A stretch of DNA of 44,631 nt from JBCFAY01 sp038562375 (lineage in GTDB: Bacteria > Bacillota > Clostridia > Christensenellales > CAG-138), in NCBI GenBank assembly GCA_038562375.1, contig JBCFAY010000026.1, positions 1-44,631 on the forward strand. The letters run 5' to 3'. The notes under the pieces were generated by a model that was not told the origin of the DNA, made no database searches, and saw only the letters and a program-made list of their open reading frames with translations. The stretch's first letter is position 1, and the number at the start of each line of letters is the position of its first letter. The position numbers and the translations under genes were made by a program. Positions 1 through 7,735 of this stretch are shown here, piece after piece.

Positions 1-44
1 AGCAGCGTCATCTGTTTCCGATTCTGCCCTTCCACATATTTCAT
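1..44 (-). mobile_element. IS1182-like transposase, N-terminal end only
   Basis: On the minus strand an ATG at 44-42 opens a frame that runs off the left edge. It reads MKYVEGQNRKQMTL, which resembles the usual opening of IS1182-type DDE transposases (MKYxxGxNRxQxTLFP...). Only 14 codons are visible, so no catalytic residue can be checked. The non-coding stretch from about 45 to 160 would then be the upstream terminal part of the element; it includes a terminator-like hairpin. The terminal inverted repeat and any target duplication cannot be defined because the other end lies outside the window. The family assignment rests on a short match recalled from memory. Confidence 0.55.
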
Positions 45-120
45 CCCCGTTACCGCCTGCTTTTTGATACTTCTATTATACCAGGCCCTCCCTCGTGCTG
101 ACTTTCCGGACAGCCTGACC

Positions 121-159
121 AAAAAGCCTTGGAGCATATAAGTGTTCCGGGGCTTTTTT
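121..159. terminator. Terminator-like hairpin at the IS/kinase junction
   Basis: AAAAAGCC (121-128) pairs with GGCTTTTT (151-158), with a further GGA/TCC pairing inside. The A-run on one side and T-run on the other make it usable on either strand. It lies between the transposase start and the truncated kinase gene and may insulate the element from flanking transcription. Confidence 0.5.
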
Positions 160-160
160 C

Positions 161-940
161 ATGGCCATTTCAATGCCATATTATTCTAATGGTTCTGTGC
201 TTTCACGTTTGAATAGCCTTAACTTTTTGGACTTGCAGGAAGCTCTAAAATGCTTAATCGACATACTCCGAGGGCTTGAATATTTACATGAAAATGGTTA
301 TTATCACTGCGATATAAAGCCAAACAATATATTGGTGGGTGATCGAGAAGAATACCTTTTAACCGACTATGGAATAACCTGCTATTCTCCTGATCAAGCC
401 GTAACACCGCGACAATCATATCTGCCACACATTTCACCCGAAACACTCGATCAAGATACTTATGATGGAAGAACAGATATTTACCAGTTGGGATTGACAG
501 AGTTTCGGCTCATAAACGGCATTTCTGAAATACGAGTTGACTTTGACAAAGATCGCGTAGCTTTTAATGAAAAAGTATTGAAAGGCAAAGTCATTAATCC
601 GAGCAACTACAAACCGTATGTTCCGCATGTCCTTAGGCGAATAATTAACAAGGCTACCTGCTTAAATCCAGATGATCGTTACCAAACACCTTTAGAAATG
701 CGGAGAGCATTAGAAAGGGTTAGATTAATTGGAAACTGTACCGGGGATATGGCAGGAAACTTGCTTTTGCTACAAGGCTACAATACTTACAGATATGAAA
801 TAATTCCGTTGCCGAAAAACAAGTTTATGCTACTCGCTTATAAACGAAATAACAAGTCAGGTAATGAAACTCGTTATTCAAAATATTGTTTAAAAGACCT
901 GTCTTTTAAGCAGATTCATAAGAGCATACAAGAATTTTGA
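161..940 (+). pseudogene. Serine/threonine protein kinase, N-lobe missing
   Basis: The 259-residue frame contains the C-lobe of a eukaryotic-type protein kinase. The catalytic loop is HCDIKPNN (residues 49-56), the magnesium loop is DYG in place of DFG (69-71), and the P+1 region reads LPHISPE. The glycine-rich loop, the VAIK lysine and helix C are absent. The frame begins at a hinge-like MPYYSNGSVL, about where residue 80-90 of an intact kinase would be. The in-frame sequence upstream (119-160) is the hairpin of the adjacent insertion sequence, so the 5' half appears lost by IS insertion or deletion. A small C-terminal domain of about 70 residues follows the kinase fold. The low GC contrasts with the neighbouring operons. 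Without the ATP-binding lobe it should be inactive. Confidence 0.75.
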
Positions 941-1206
941 CTAGAAATAATAAGTGGCTAAATGCAATGGGATAATGTACAATAAGTTTCGCAAAAAGAG
1001 AAAGGCATAGGAAGCAGTCAGATGGTAGAATTGGAGTTGCTGAGACAACAATTCTGCAAAGGAGACCGCAACTATGCCTGAGAAAATCATACAGTTGAAC
1101 GAGGGAACAATCAAGGACGAACTAAAGGGTAATAGCTCTTTTTTTGTTATTTCCAAATATAGCATCAAGTCATGATTGTACGGTTGGTGAGTAATGGAAA
1201 TGATCT
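941..1206 (+). mobile_element. IS256-family remnant: left end and transposase start
   Basis: An ATG at 1074, preceded by AAAGGAGAC (1058-1066), opens a 33-codon frame ending at TGA 1173-1175. It begins MPEKIIQLNEGTIKDELKG, very like the start of IS256-family transposases (MxxKIIQLNExxIKxELK). After about 19 residues the similarity stops abruptly (NSSFFVISK...), so the transposase is truncated. The stretch 960-1073 is probably the element's non-coding left end. The rest of this intergenic stretch, up to the end of the deoxyribosyltransferase gene at 1207, shows no clear terminator for that minus-strand gene. Confidence 0.6.
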
Positions 1207-2310
1207 TTACAAGATACCTTGGACTTTTAGATCTTTGGCAATCTTCTCGATAGCGGCTTCAAAATCGCCTTCTAAAATCTCCATAGAAGAAGAAAACATC
1301 AGATTAAGAGGATAGTCGAAATTCTCGACATTGCATCCGCAAGGATCACGATATTCGTTGGCTTCACCCAAATGGGGGACACGGTTTTTCATAATCGTTG
1401 CATCGTCAACATACGCATAGAGGCGCTTACCGAGCTGGAATGCCATACCGCACTCAAAAGAGGTATCACTTTCAGGTTCCCAGCCATGGAAATCATTGAG
1501 ATTGGCAAGCAGGATGTCACAGTTGCGTACGTGCTGTTGATTATGGCTAAACGTATTGTATGCGCGGGTATACGGGTCATCCGATGTTAGCAGCGGTATC
1601 TCCGGAGCAGCGTCAGTCGGTGCGAAGGCAGTTAATCCTAATCGACTGCATTTTGCTTGCATCGCCTTGTATTTTTCCACCGCATCACGGTCATAACGTT
1701 CAGGCCCTGCGAGAAAGATGACCGGGCGTCCATCATGGAAAGTATGTATGCAGGCAGAGGCGCTTTCCGGCTGCCGCTGCTGTGCCCCTGCTTTTTTTCG
1801 TTCTTCTTCGATATCCACAATCAAAGTTTGCAAGCAATCGTCAAAATCCCCCTGTACAATCTTTGTGGAGCCGATAACATTCGGGGAGAATGGCAGATCC
1901 TTATAGGGTAATACCCGTCCCTTTTTATCGTACACCTCGCCATCCTTAATTAAGTATCCTTGGTATTTCCAAACCATGTTGCGTTTATCCCGCGTGTACC
2001 CATAGCAACGCATTCCCCGCGCATACGCCATGCCGATCTCATAGATGGTTCCTCCATCTGCCTCGGGGCCACGGTAAAACTCAAGATCGGCGATAATAGC
2101 GGTAGACCTGTTCATACTATCGCGGCAATTTGCGAAGATCGCGTCAGCGTTCAACCGAAGGTCCGCATGATCGAGGTTCAGCGGATCATCGTTGGGAAGC
2201 GAAACGGAAAATCCCAGCGTCTCGGCGCGGCGCCGCATCGCGTTGAGCAAATCAAACCCGCCCCTGTAAAAACACTCCGGTCCAGCAATATAAAGGCACT
2301 CTTTCAACAT
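1207..2310 (-). CDS. Tandem two-domain nucleoside 2-deoxyribosyltransferase
   Basis: The 367-residue protein contains two copies of the nucleoside 2-deoxyribosyltransferase fold. Domain 1 (about 1-170) has YIAGPE near its start and IYEIGMAYARG with the expected nucleophile Glu91; domain 2 (about 195-365) has FLAGPERY and SFECGMAFQLGK with Glu286. Single-domain family members are about 150-170 residues, so this is a duplication or fusion. Family members swap or hydrolyse the base of (deoxy)nucleosides. Start: ATG 2310 with a GGAG ribosome site upstream. It is the last gene of the minus-strand group and follows a nucleoside hydrolase by 43 bp, so the pair is probably co-transcribed. Substrate cannot be assigned; base exchange or hydrolysis of nucleosides or nucleotides is the inference. 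Confidence 0.8.
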   Translation of the reverse strand: MLKECLYIAGPECFYRGGFDLLNAMRRRAETLGFSVSLPNDDPLNLDHADLRLNADAIFANCRDSMNRSTAIIADLEFYRGPEADGGTIYEIGMAYARGMRCYGYTRDKRNMVWKYQGYLIKDGEVYDKKGRVLPYKDLPFSPNVIGSTKIVQGDFDDCLQTLIVDIEEERKKAGAQQRQPESASACIHTFHDGRPVIFLAGPERYDRDAVEKYKAMQAKCSRLGLTAFAPTDAAPEIPLLTSDDPYTRAYNTFSHNQQHVRNCDILLANLNDFHGWEPESDTSFECGMAFQLGKRLYAYVDDATIMKNRVPHLGEANEYRDPCGCNVENFDYPLNLMFSSSMEILEGDFEAAIEKIAKDLKVQGIL

Positions 2311-2353
2311 CGCTTTGCTCCTAAATAGACTTTGATTGCATTCATATCCCGGC

Positions 2354-3313
2354 TTACTTGTATTCCTCCTTAAGCAGTAAGCCCAGCAACAGCTTTAAAA
2401 ACCGGCTGTAATCTGCCTTATAGCCGATCTCGATTGCAGGCAGATGCTCCCAAACATAGTGATGACGGCGATCGAGCACGGTCATACCGAGCGTCACGCC
2501 GTCCTTGGTTTCGATACCGACTCTTCCGGAAATTGTTTGTACGAGCGTTGGATCGATTGCATAGCCGACCGCCATGCAATCGATAATCGTACAATAGGCT
2601 TCGAATCCGCGGTTATTGATAAACCGGATCGCCTGCCGTAAAAACCGTGCTTCGGGAAGGGCGCTTGCTTCAAGCGCGGCAATCTCTTCATCGGAAAAAT
2701 TAACGTCGAAGTGCGTCGCTACATCGAGTCCTAATGCGGTAAGACGGATGCCCGAGCTGTAAACCACCTCCGCCGCTTCGGGATCAAAATAAACGTTCCA
2801 TTCGCTTTGCGGCGAGTCGCCCGTCGCGTTGAGGAAGGAATACTCATTTAATCCAAATGCGCCGGAAATCGCGATTACGCGATCTATTTTTTTTGCGATT
2901 TCCGGGGCTTTGCGAAGCGCCATCGCCAGATTCGTCATCGGCGCTGTGCAAAGAACGGATAATTCTCCAGAATGTTTATTTGCCAAATCGATGATAAGAT
3001 CGACCGCATGCAAGGGAGCAAGCGGCATCGTTGGGGCAGGCAAAAAATTTTCAGCTTGGCCATCCTTGCCATGAGAAAAGGGATCCTTGGGAGCAGCGCG
3101 CACAAGCGGACGGTCCATGCCTCGCGCAACAGGGATGCTCGTCTTGCCGATCATCTCGAGCGTTTTACATGCGTTAGCCGTTGTAATATCCACGGGATAG
3201 TTGCCGGTGACGGTCGTAACGGCCAGCAAATCAAGCTCTGGCGATTTCGCCGCCATCACAATCGCAACAGAATCATCCATGCCGGGGTCACAATCTAAAA
3301 TAATTCGCTTCAC
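2354..3313 (-). CDS. Inosine/uridine-preferring nucleoside hydrolase
   Basis: The 319-residue protein has the family's N-terminal calcium-binding signature DCDPGMDD (residues 7-14) and the usual length of about 310-320 residues. These cytosolic enzymes hydrolyse the N-glycosidic bond of ribonucleosides to give ribose and free base. The start is GTG at 3313, with GGAGG about 9 bases upstream; no better ATG is available because the signature begins at residue 7. It is followed by the deoxyribosyltransferase gene and preceded by a 259-bp gap that contains a TGTATT/AATACA inverted repeat. Base specificity cannot be read from sequence. Together with the ribokinase-like and phosphorylase genes across the divergent promoter it supports a nucleoside-related pathway. 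Confidence 0.9.
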   Translation of the reverse strand: MKRIILDCDPGMDDSVAIVMAAKSPELDLLAVTTVTGNYPVDITTANACKTLEMIGKTSIPVARGMDRPLVRAAPKDPFSHGKDGQAENFLPAPTMPLAPLHAVDLIIDLANKHSGELSVLCTAPMTNLAMALRKAPEIAKKIDRVIAISGAFGLNEYSFLNATGDSPQSEWNVYFDPEAAEVVYSSGIRLTALGLDVATHFDVNFSDEEIAALEASALPEARFLRQAIRFINNRGFEAYCTIIDCMAVGYAIDPTLVQTISGRVGIETKDGVTLGMTVLDRRHHYVWEHLPAIEIGYKADYSRFLKLLLGLLLKEEYK

Positions 3314-3572
3314 TTGCCAGCCCCTCCATTATTAATCTTATTGTGTATTCAATAATACAATTAAGACAACACATATCCCGTTACTATGCAACCAGGCCCG
3401 GGGGACGAAAATCGTGCTTCAAATAGATATTAGCTTCATCTAAGTGCGTACAGGCCTTGTTCCGTTTCAGGTCGAACAGCAACCGAGCGGAGTTGCGATG
3501 ATCTTCCTTTTAAGCGCCTGTGGGTTTACTTGGTGGAGTAAGCCCGCGCTTTTTGATGAGTTCTTTTCGCCA
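3314..3572 (-). promoter_or_regulatory. Gap upstream of nucleoside hydrolase; inverted repeat at 3344-3359
   Basis: TGTATT (3344-3349) and AATACA (3354-3359) form an inverted repeat separated by CAAT, about 30 bp upstream of the nucleoside hydrolase start. The half-site resembles the TTGTATAC motifs beside the gntR gene (5576-5583, 5621-5628), so this may be a second operator of the same HutC-type regulator. A convincing -35/-10 pair is not seen. The rest of the gap holds an orphan plus-strand terminator, described separately. Confidence 0.35.
3512..3554 (+). terminator. Intrinsic terminator on plus strand without a plus-strand gene
   Basis: AAGCGC (3512-3517) and GCGCTT (3546-3551) enclose GGGTTTACT (3522-3530) paired with AGTAAGCCC (3537-3545, one G-T pair), loop TGGTGG, followed by five T. 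The fold and T-run point to the plus strand, yet no plus-strand gene lies upstream within 2 kb. It lies just beyond the yjbQ-like stop on the other strand. Confidence 0.6.
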
Positions 3573-3983
3573 TCAATCCGAAAGGATCTTTACGAAGTAC
3601 TCCCGTTTGCGCGGGCCATCAAACTCTAGAAAATAAATCCCTTGCGAATGCCCCAACAGCAATTTTTCCTCATCGATGATGAAGACCAATGACGTTCCCA
3701 TTAGCGAGGATTTCACATGCCCTGCGGCGTCCTGCGGCGTATCGTGCTGGTGTTTAAAATCAATGCGCGTGGGAATGAGGCGGCAAATTTCATCCTGCAG
3801 GTCCTCAAATCCATTCGGATCCCAAAAAGATGTGACGGTCAGCGCCGCGGTCGTATGCGGGATGGTGATCACAAGCAAGCCGCTTTTTACGCCCGAATCC
3901 TGTAGGTATTGCTTGATGTCATCCGTCAGCACCAAGACATCGCGCTCCTTGGTTTGTATTGAAAAGCGCTTTAAATGATTCAT
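3573..3983 (-). CDS. YjbQ-family (UPF0047) protein
   Basis: The 136-residue protein matches the compact YjbQ/UPF0047 family. It shows the conserved HTTAALTV segment, AGHVKSSLMGTS, and the C-terminal LGHSQGIYFLEFDGPRKR block typical of the family, at the usual length of 130-140 residues. Some members have weak thiamine-phosphate synthase activity, but the physiological role is not settled. It starts at ATG 3983 after AAGAGG and lies 24 bp downstream of the cyclo-ligase-like gene on the same strand. Its place in a regulated catabolic cluster, not a thiamine operon, suggests a substrate-specific function here. Confidence 0.85.
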   Translation of the reverse strand: MNHLKRFSIQTKERDVLVLTDDIKQYLQDSGVKSGLLVITIPHTTAALTVTSFWDPNGFEDLQDEICRLIPTRIDFKHQHDTPQDAAGHVKSSLMGTSLVFIIDEEKLLLGHSQGIYFLEFDGPRKREYFVKILSD

Positions 3984-4007
3984 CTTTTAACCTCTTGAAA
4001 AATGCGG

Positions 4008-4748
4008 TTATTTGCAATGCACCTTGCACCAAAGCTCCTGTATGGGAACGATACGCTCGCGCATACCCGGCTCCAGCCGGCTCCAAAGTATGCCGCCGGT
4101 TGGCTTGGGGAATTCATTGCGCGTTTTCAAAACGTTGGTCGGCGTGACGATATAATCGATTGCCGTGTCAAACGGGCGCACCTCGACGTCGATATCCACA
4201 ACCTGGCAATCGTGGCCGACGGCGACTACCGGCGTGTTCAAATCCACCAGGTCCATCATATAAGTCATCGCCCATTCGAGATCAAAATATCCGTGGCCTT
4301 TGCCGAAACGTATCCCACTGGGGGTAATCGCGGATGCCCCGGTAACCATAAGGTCTATATGTCCAACCGATTCCTTGAGTTGGGCAAGCGTTTGATGCTT
4401 CCAAAAGCGTGAGACGCCGTCCAATGTGGAAGCCAGTTCTTCCTTACCCTCGGGAATCGCTCCGGGCTTGATAATGAAAAAGCCGCGCGAAATGCTGTAG
4501 TTGGTCATTACAACGGTCTTTTTATCACGGAAGGCTATTTCACGAAGCGCTTCGAGGTTGTTATCTGGCGTGATGAACACTACCGAAGCATTTTTGTAAA
4601 ATTCCTGCCTTGTCAGCAGTTGGGCACACAGGTCGCTGCCCTCATAATCGGTGATGAATTCCGAAAACTCCCAGCTAAAACGAGAATCCGGTTTTGCGAC
4701 CTTCCGAAGCTCTTCCCAAATTTGAATTCTCGCAGTTGTAGCGTCCAT
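4008..4748 (-). CDS. 5-formyltetrahydrofolate cyclo-ligase-like protein
   Basis: The protein (246 residues from ATG 4748) carries the family signature near its C-terminal half, GIRFGKGHGYFDLEWA, matching the phosphate and ATP-binding GxGxGYYD loop of 5-formyl-THF cyclo-ligases. Classical enzymes are about 180-200 residues; this longer form resembles the MTHFSD-type branch, whose reaction is less certain. An upstream in-frame GTG at 4760 overlaps the AGGAGG ribosome site, so ATG 4748 is preferred. It follows gntR by 38 bp. The known reaction converts 5-formyl-THF to methenyl-THF and would link the cluster to folate one-carbon metabolism, but a related kinase or ligase role on another substrate is possible. 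Confidence 0.75.
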   Translation of the reverse strand: MDATTARIQIWEELRKVAKPDSRFSWEFSEFITDYEGSDLCAQLLTRQEFYKNASVVFITPDNNLEALREIAFRDKKTVVMTNYSISRGFFIIKPGAIPEGKEELASTLDGVSRFWKHQTLAQLKESVGHIDLMVTGASAITPSGIRFGKGHGYFDLEWAMTYMMDLVDLNTPVVAVGHDCQVVDIDVEVRPFDTAIDYIVTPTNVLKTRNEFPKPTGGILWSRLEPGMRERIVPIQELWCKVHCK

Positions 4749-4786
4749 CTTTGAGAGCACCTCCTAGCAAATGCAAAATATAAGAA

Positions 4787-5557
4787 TTAAGTCTTAATGA
4801 CAAATCCTTCATTGGTCCGATTGAACAAAAGTTTGAAGCGAACCGAGTCCCCAACCCAAAGTGTACTCGAATACTCCAATGGCCTTCCGTCCGTCAGATA
4901 AGAGATGCCCTTAATCAGGATGAGCGGCGTATCATAGGTGCATTGCAGTAATTTGCACTCCGCTTGGGTAGAGCGCACAGCTTCCAATGAATCTTCCACC
5001 ATCGTGGCGATGTAACCATATCGCATCTGCAGCGTTTGTGAGAGTGAATTTACGATAAATGGCGTGCTCTCCAAGCCAGGAACAAGCTCGGATGACAGAT
5101 AGGATCTGCCCAAAGCCAACGGCTTCCCGTTTAAAAAGAATAAACGTCTGATATATACCGCTTTGTCCGTCGGCTTAAGGCTTAGAGCTTCGCATACATC
5201 CGGGTAAAGGTTGGTCAAGAGCGTTTGTTCGAGCATGTCGGCAGTGATGGAATAATGCTGAGCTGCCGAACGGTCGCTCGTAACCAGTGAATAACTCAGG
5301 CTCGTCATGAACGGCGTCGGGTCGGATTCGACGTATGTGCCCTTCCCGCGATATTTTTTGATAATCCCGTCTTTCTCCAGCTCGGCAAGCGCTTGCCGGA
5401 GCGTGATACGGCTTACTTCATATTGCTTGGCCAGCTCCATTTCGGTCGGGATCTGCTCGTGCGCGTCCCATTCATGTCGCATAATGCGCTTTTTCAAATC
5501 CATTTGGATTTGATAGTAAACAGGAATCGGCGATTCCCTATCAATGTCTGCGATCAT
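4787..5557 (-). CDS. GntR-family transcriptional regulator, HutC/UTRA type
   Basis: The 256-residue regulator has an N-terminal winged helix (about 8-75), with PVYYQIQMDLKKRI and the recognition-helix region EVSRITLRQALAELEKDG, then a UTRA ligand domain (about 95-240). The start is ATG 5557, preceded by AAAGGAGAGG; the open frame continues upstream but that part reads like translated promoter DNA. It is divergent from the ten-gene catabolic operon and first in the minus-strand group. A perfect TTGACTAGTCAA palindrome overlaps its own -35 region, suggesting autoregulation. HutC-type regulators usually act as repressors released by a pathway metabolite. The effector is probably a phosphorylated sugar or nucleoside intermediate, which is inference. 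Confidence 0.9.
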   Translation of the reverse strand: MIADIDRESPIPVYYQIQMDLKKRIMRHEWDAHEQIPTEMELAKQYEVSRITLRQALAELEKDGIIKKYRGKGTYVESDPTPFMTSLSYSLVTSDRSAAQHYSITADMLEQTLLTNLYPDVCEALSLKPTDKAVYIRRLFFLNGKPLALGRSYLSSELVPGLESTPFIVNSLSQTLQMRYGYIATMVEDSLEAVRSTQAECKLLQCTYDTPLILIKGISYLTDGRPLEYSSTLWVGDSVRFKLLFNRTNEGFVIKT

Positions 5558-5575
5558 GAAACCTCTCCTTTGAAG

Positions 5576-5628
5576 TTGTATACTCTTAATATGGATAACA
5601 CAAATCAATTGACTAGTCAAGTATACAA
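5576..5628. promoter_or_regulatory. GntR operator cluster between divergent operons
   Basis: Three elements are visible: TTGTATAC (5576-5583), the perfect palindrome TTGACTAGTCAA (5609-5620), and GTATACAA (5621-5628), the inverted copy of the first. HutC-type regulators are known to bind GT-N-TATAC-like sites, so the outer pair is the better family match. The sites surround the gntR transcription start and lie just upstream of the divergent promoter at 5659. Confidence 0.5.
5592..5620 (-). promoter_or_regulatory. Candidate gntR promoter
   Basis: On the minus strand TTGACT (5620-5615) is followed after 17 bp by TATCCA (5597-5592). The -35 hexamer is half of the perfect palindrome TTGACTAGTCAA (5609-5620), so a dimer bound there would block this promoter. 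The -10 match is weak. Confidence 0.45.
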
Positions 5629-5658
5629 ATAAACTTAAAAAAGAAAAAAATAAACTAG

Positions 5659-5687
5659 TTGACAGCAAATTTAGGTAATGTTATGTT
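5659..5687 (+). promoter_or_regulatory. Promoter of the PfkB/ARH/ABC operon
   Basis: TTGACA (5659-5664) and TATGTT (5682-5687) are separated by exactly 17 bp, 45 bp before the pfkB start. This is the only strong sigma-A-like promoter in the divergent region for the plus-strand operon. An ACTAGTTGAC stretch at its -35 shares the ACTAGT core with the palindrome at 5609-5620. Confidence 0.7.
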
Positions 5688-5708
5688 GTATATAAACATG
5701 TACAACAT
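5683..5708 (+). promoter_or_regulatory. Inverted-repeat operator over the -10 and start site
   Basis: ATGTTGTA (5683-5690) and TACAACAT (5701-5708) are perfect inverted copies separated by 10 bp. They cover the -10 box and expected start point. The TTGTATAT core resembles the half-sites near gntR. Binding here would directly repress the operon. Confidence 0.55.
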
Positions 5709-5732
5709 GAAGCGATTCCGGAGGCGCACATC

Positions 5733-6656
5733 ATGCAGTTTACCGTAACCGTGGCAGGGGCGGCAGCAATAGGCGATTATATTTTTACGGTTGACCATCT
5801 GCCCGAGCCAGGCGAGATCGTTACGATAACCGATTACTCCGGCGAGCTTATTGCAGGCGGGTGTGCACCCAATATCGCGGTAGATAGCGCGACGCTCGGC
5901 CTTCGGGTGCAGCTTTACTACCCTGTCGGCAATGATTTTGCACAAACCGGGCTACAGGAAAGATGGGAGGCGCTCGGCATCGCATGTAATCTAACGCAAG
6001 TTCCGTATGCGCCCTCCGGCTGCTCCTGGGTGTTCATGCAACCGGATGGAAAGACCATGTGCTTTGCCAATCCAGGCGCAGCCGCTCTTGCGCGGCCAAT
6101 TATCGAAAAACCATTCTCAGAATGGGTCGTTATTGCCCCCGTGCTCAACGAGTATACCCTCATTTGCATAGAGAAAGCGATTGCGCAAAAATGCAAAATC
6201 ATTGTTACCGGAATTGGAAACGAAAGCCTTATGTCCTACATGCCGCACCTGCATACGCTGATCCTAAACGAGCGTGAAGGCAAAGAACTCTGTGAGAGCA
6301 CAGGATTGACGTCCATTGCACAGCTTGCTGCCCGATATAAGGCGCTCCATGTGTTTGAAACGCATGGGGGCAATGGAAGTTTTGCTTATTTTGACGGTAA
6401 AGAGTATAAAATCCCGATCGCAAAAGCACAAAGGGCATTTGATTTTACCGGCGCCGGCGACGCTTACACAAGCGGAGTGCTCTATGCGTTTGTAAACGGC
6501 CTGAATATTGAGCAGGCGGGACATATTGGGGCGCTCTGCGCGAGTTTCACGGTAGAAACAAGCGGCGGGCAGAAAGGACTGCCCGATAAAGCAATGCTCG
6601 CCTCCAGAATGAAGACGCAGTTTCCGCACATTGCCGCCCAGATATCATTTCAATGA
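5733..6656 (+). CDS. PfkB-family carbohydrate kinase
   Basis: The 307-residue cytosolic kinase has both PfkB signatures: GGCAPNIAV (42-50) and DFTGAGDAYTSG (237-248), in which Asp243 is the expected catalytic base. Family members phosphorylate ribose, nucleosides, fructose derivatives, pseudouridine or similar compounds with ATP. It starts at ATG 5733 behind GGAGG (5719-5723) and is the first gene of the operon, followed after 25 bp by an ARH-family gene. A ribokinase-like role acting on sugar freed from an N-glycoside is the inference; a fructosamine-type kinase acting with the SIS protein encoded downstream is an alternative. Confidence 0.85.
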   Translation: MQFTVTVAGAAAIGDYIFTVDHLPEPGEIVTITDYSGELIAGGCAPNIAVDSATLGLRVQLYYPVGNDFAQTGLQERWEALGIACNLTQVPYAPSGCSWVFMQPDGKTMCFANPGAAALARPIIEKPFSEWVVIAPVLNEYTLICIEKAIAQKCKIIVTGIGNESLMSYMPHLHTLILNEREGKELCESTGLTSIAQLAARYKALHVFETHGGNGSFAYFDGKEYKIPIAKAQRAFDFTGAGDAYTSGVLYAFVNGLNIEQAGHIGALCASFTVETSGGQKGLPDKAMLASRMKTQFPHIAAQISFQ

Positions 6657-6681
6657 GGACTATATAAAAAGGAGCAACCGG

Positions 6682-7707
6682 ATGAACATATCAACCTTTG
6701 ATCGTGTGTTGGGCTCACTCTACGGCATGGCGACGGGGGATGCCCTGGGCGTACCGTCTTCGTTTAAAACCCCCCAATATATCGCTCAAACATGGGGTTG
6801 GATAGATCGATTCTATCCCGCCGAAGAGGACCATATCTTTCATGCCGGTCTTAAAGCGGGGGAGTGTACCGATGATTCCGAGCAAGCGCTCGCACTGATG
6901 AACTCTTTTCTGCGCAACCGGAAGGTCGTCCAAAGGGATATTGTGGACGAGATCGTTAAATGGGCGGAACGCGTAAAGGACAAGTATGCGAGCCCACTCG
7001 GCCCCAGCACGGAGCGTGCGCTTAAGGCGATACAGCAGGGGGCGGATCTTGAGCTGAGCGGCAGGTATGCCAATACGAACGGTTCGGCGATGCGCATAAG
7101 TCCTTTAGGCATCATCCACGGGCTGCGCGGTTCGAGCATGGAAGAACTGGTGCGCGATGTCTATTACACTTCCATGCCCACGCATAATACCACCGTAACC
7201 ATTTCGGCGGCGGCGGCAATTGCCTGGGGCGTCGCAGTCTGTATCCGCGGCGAACGGGATATAGAGCATATCGTGCAGGAAACCGTCAATGCAGCGGATT
7301 TGGGTAAACAATACGGAATACCCATTGTATCTCCTTCTATCGGCAAACGCATTCTTTTTGCCTGTGAGCTGGTGAAAAAATTCTCCGATTACCGGGAAGC
7401 CATGGCCGCCCTTTATGAATATTTCGGCGGCGGCGATCTCGCAGCCGATTCCATCCCGGTGGCGGTGGCGCTGTTCGTTTTGGCCGAGGGCAATCCCCAA
7501 AAGGCGAACGAGTACGCGGTAAACCTCGGCGGGGATTGCGATACAAACGCGGCAATGGCCGGCGCGATGGCGGGCGCATACGCTGGCGTTCAGGCGCTGC
7601 CCGAAGAATGGTGCGAAACGATCGAAAGCGTCAATCATTTGGGTCTTCCCGACTATGCGCGGAAACTGATTGATCTTGCGCCCTTGTGGGAAACCACGAG
7701 CGGTTGA
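6682..7707 (+). CDS. ADP-ribosylglycohydrolase-family protein
   Basis: The 341-residue protein has the metal-binding motifs of the DraG/ARH fold: GMATGDALG (15-23), the TDDS motif (63-66) and GGDCDTNA (283-290), all of which place Asp/Thr ligands for two magnesium ions. Family members cleave N-glycosidic or O-glycosidic bonds to ADP-ribose; many bacterial relatives in catabolic clusters have unknown substrates. The start is ATG 6682 after AAAAGGAG; an upstream in-frame ATG at 6631 lies inside the preceding gene and lacks a ribosome site. It sits between a PfkB kinase and an ABC importer, so a soluble catabolic N-glycoside hydrolase fits better than reversal of protein ADP-ribosylation. Confidence 0.85.
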   Translation: MNISTFDRVLGSLYGMATGDALGVPSSFKTPQYIAQTWGWIDRFYPAEEDHIFHAGLKAGECTDDSEQALALMNSFLRNRKVVQRDIVDEIVKWAERVKDKYASPLGPSTERALKAIQQGADLELSGRYANTNGSAMRISPLGIIHGLRGSSMEELVRDVYYTSMPTHNTTVTISAAAAIAWGVAVCIRGERDIEHIVQETVNAADLGKQYGIPIVSPSIGKRILFACELVKKFSDYREAMAALYEYFGGGDLAADSIPVAVALFVLAEGNPQKANEYAVNLGGDCDTNAAMAGAMAGAYAGVQALPEEWCETIESVNHLGLPDYARKLIDLAPLWETTSG

Positions 7708-7735
7708 AGATAACATAATGTTAGGAGGATGCAAC

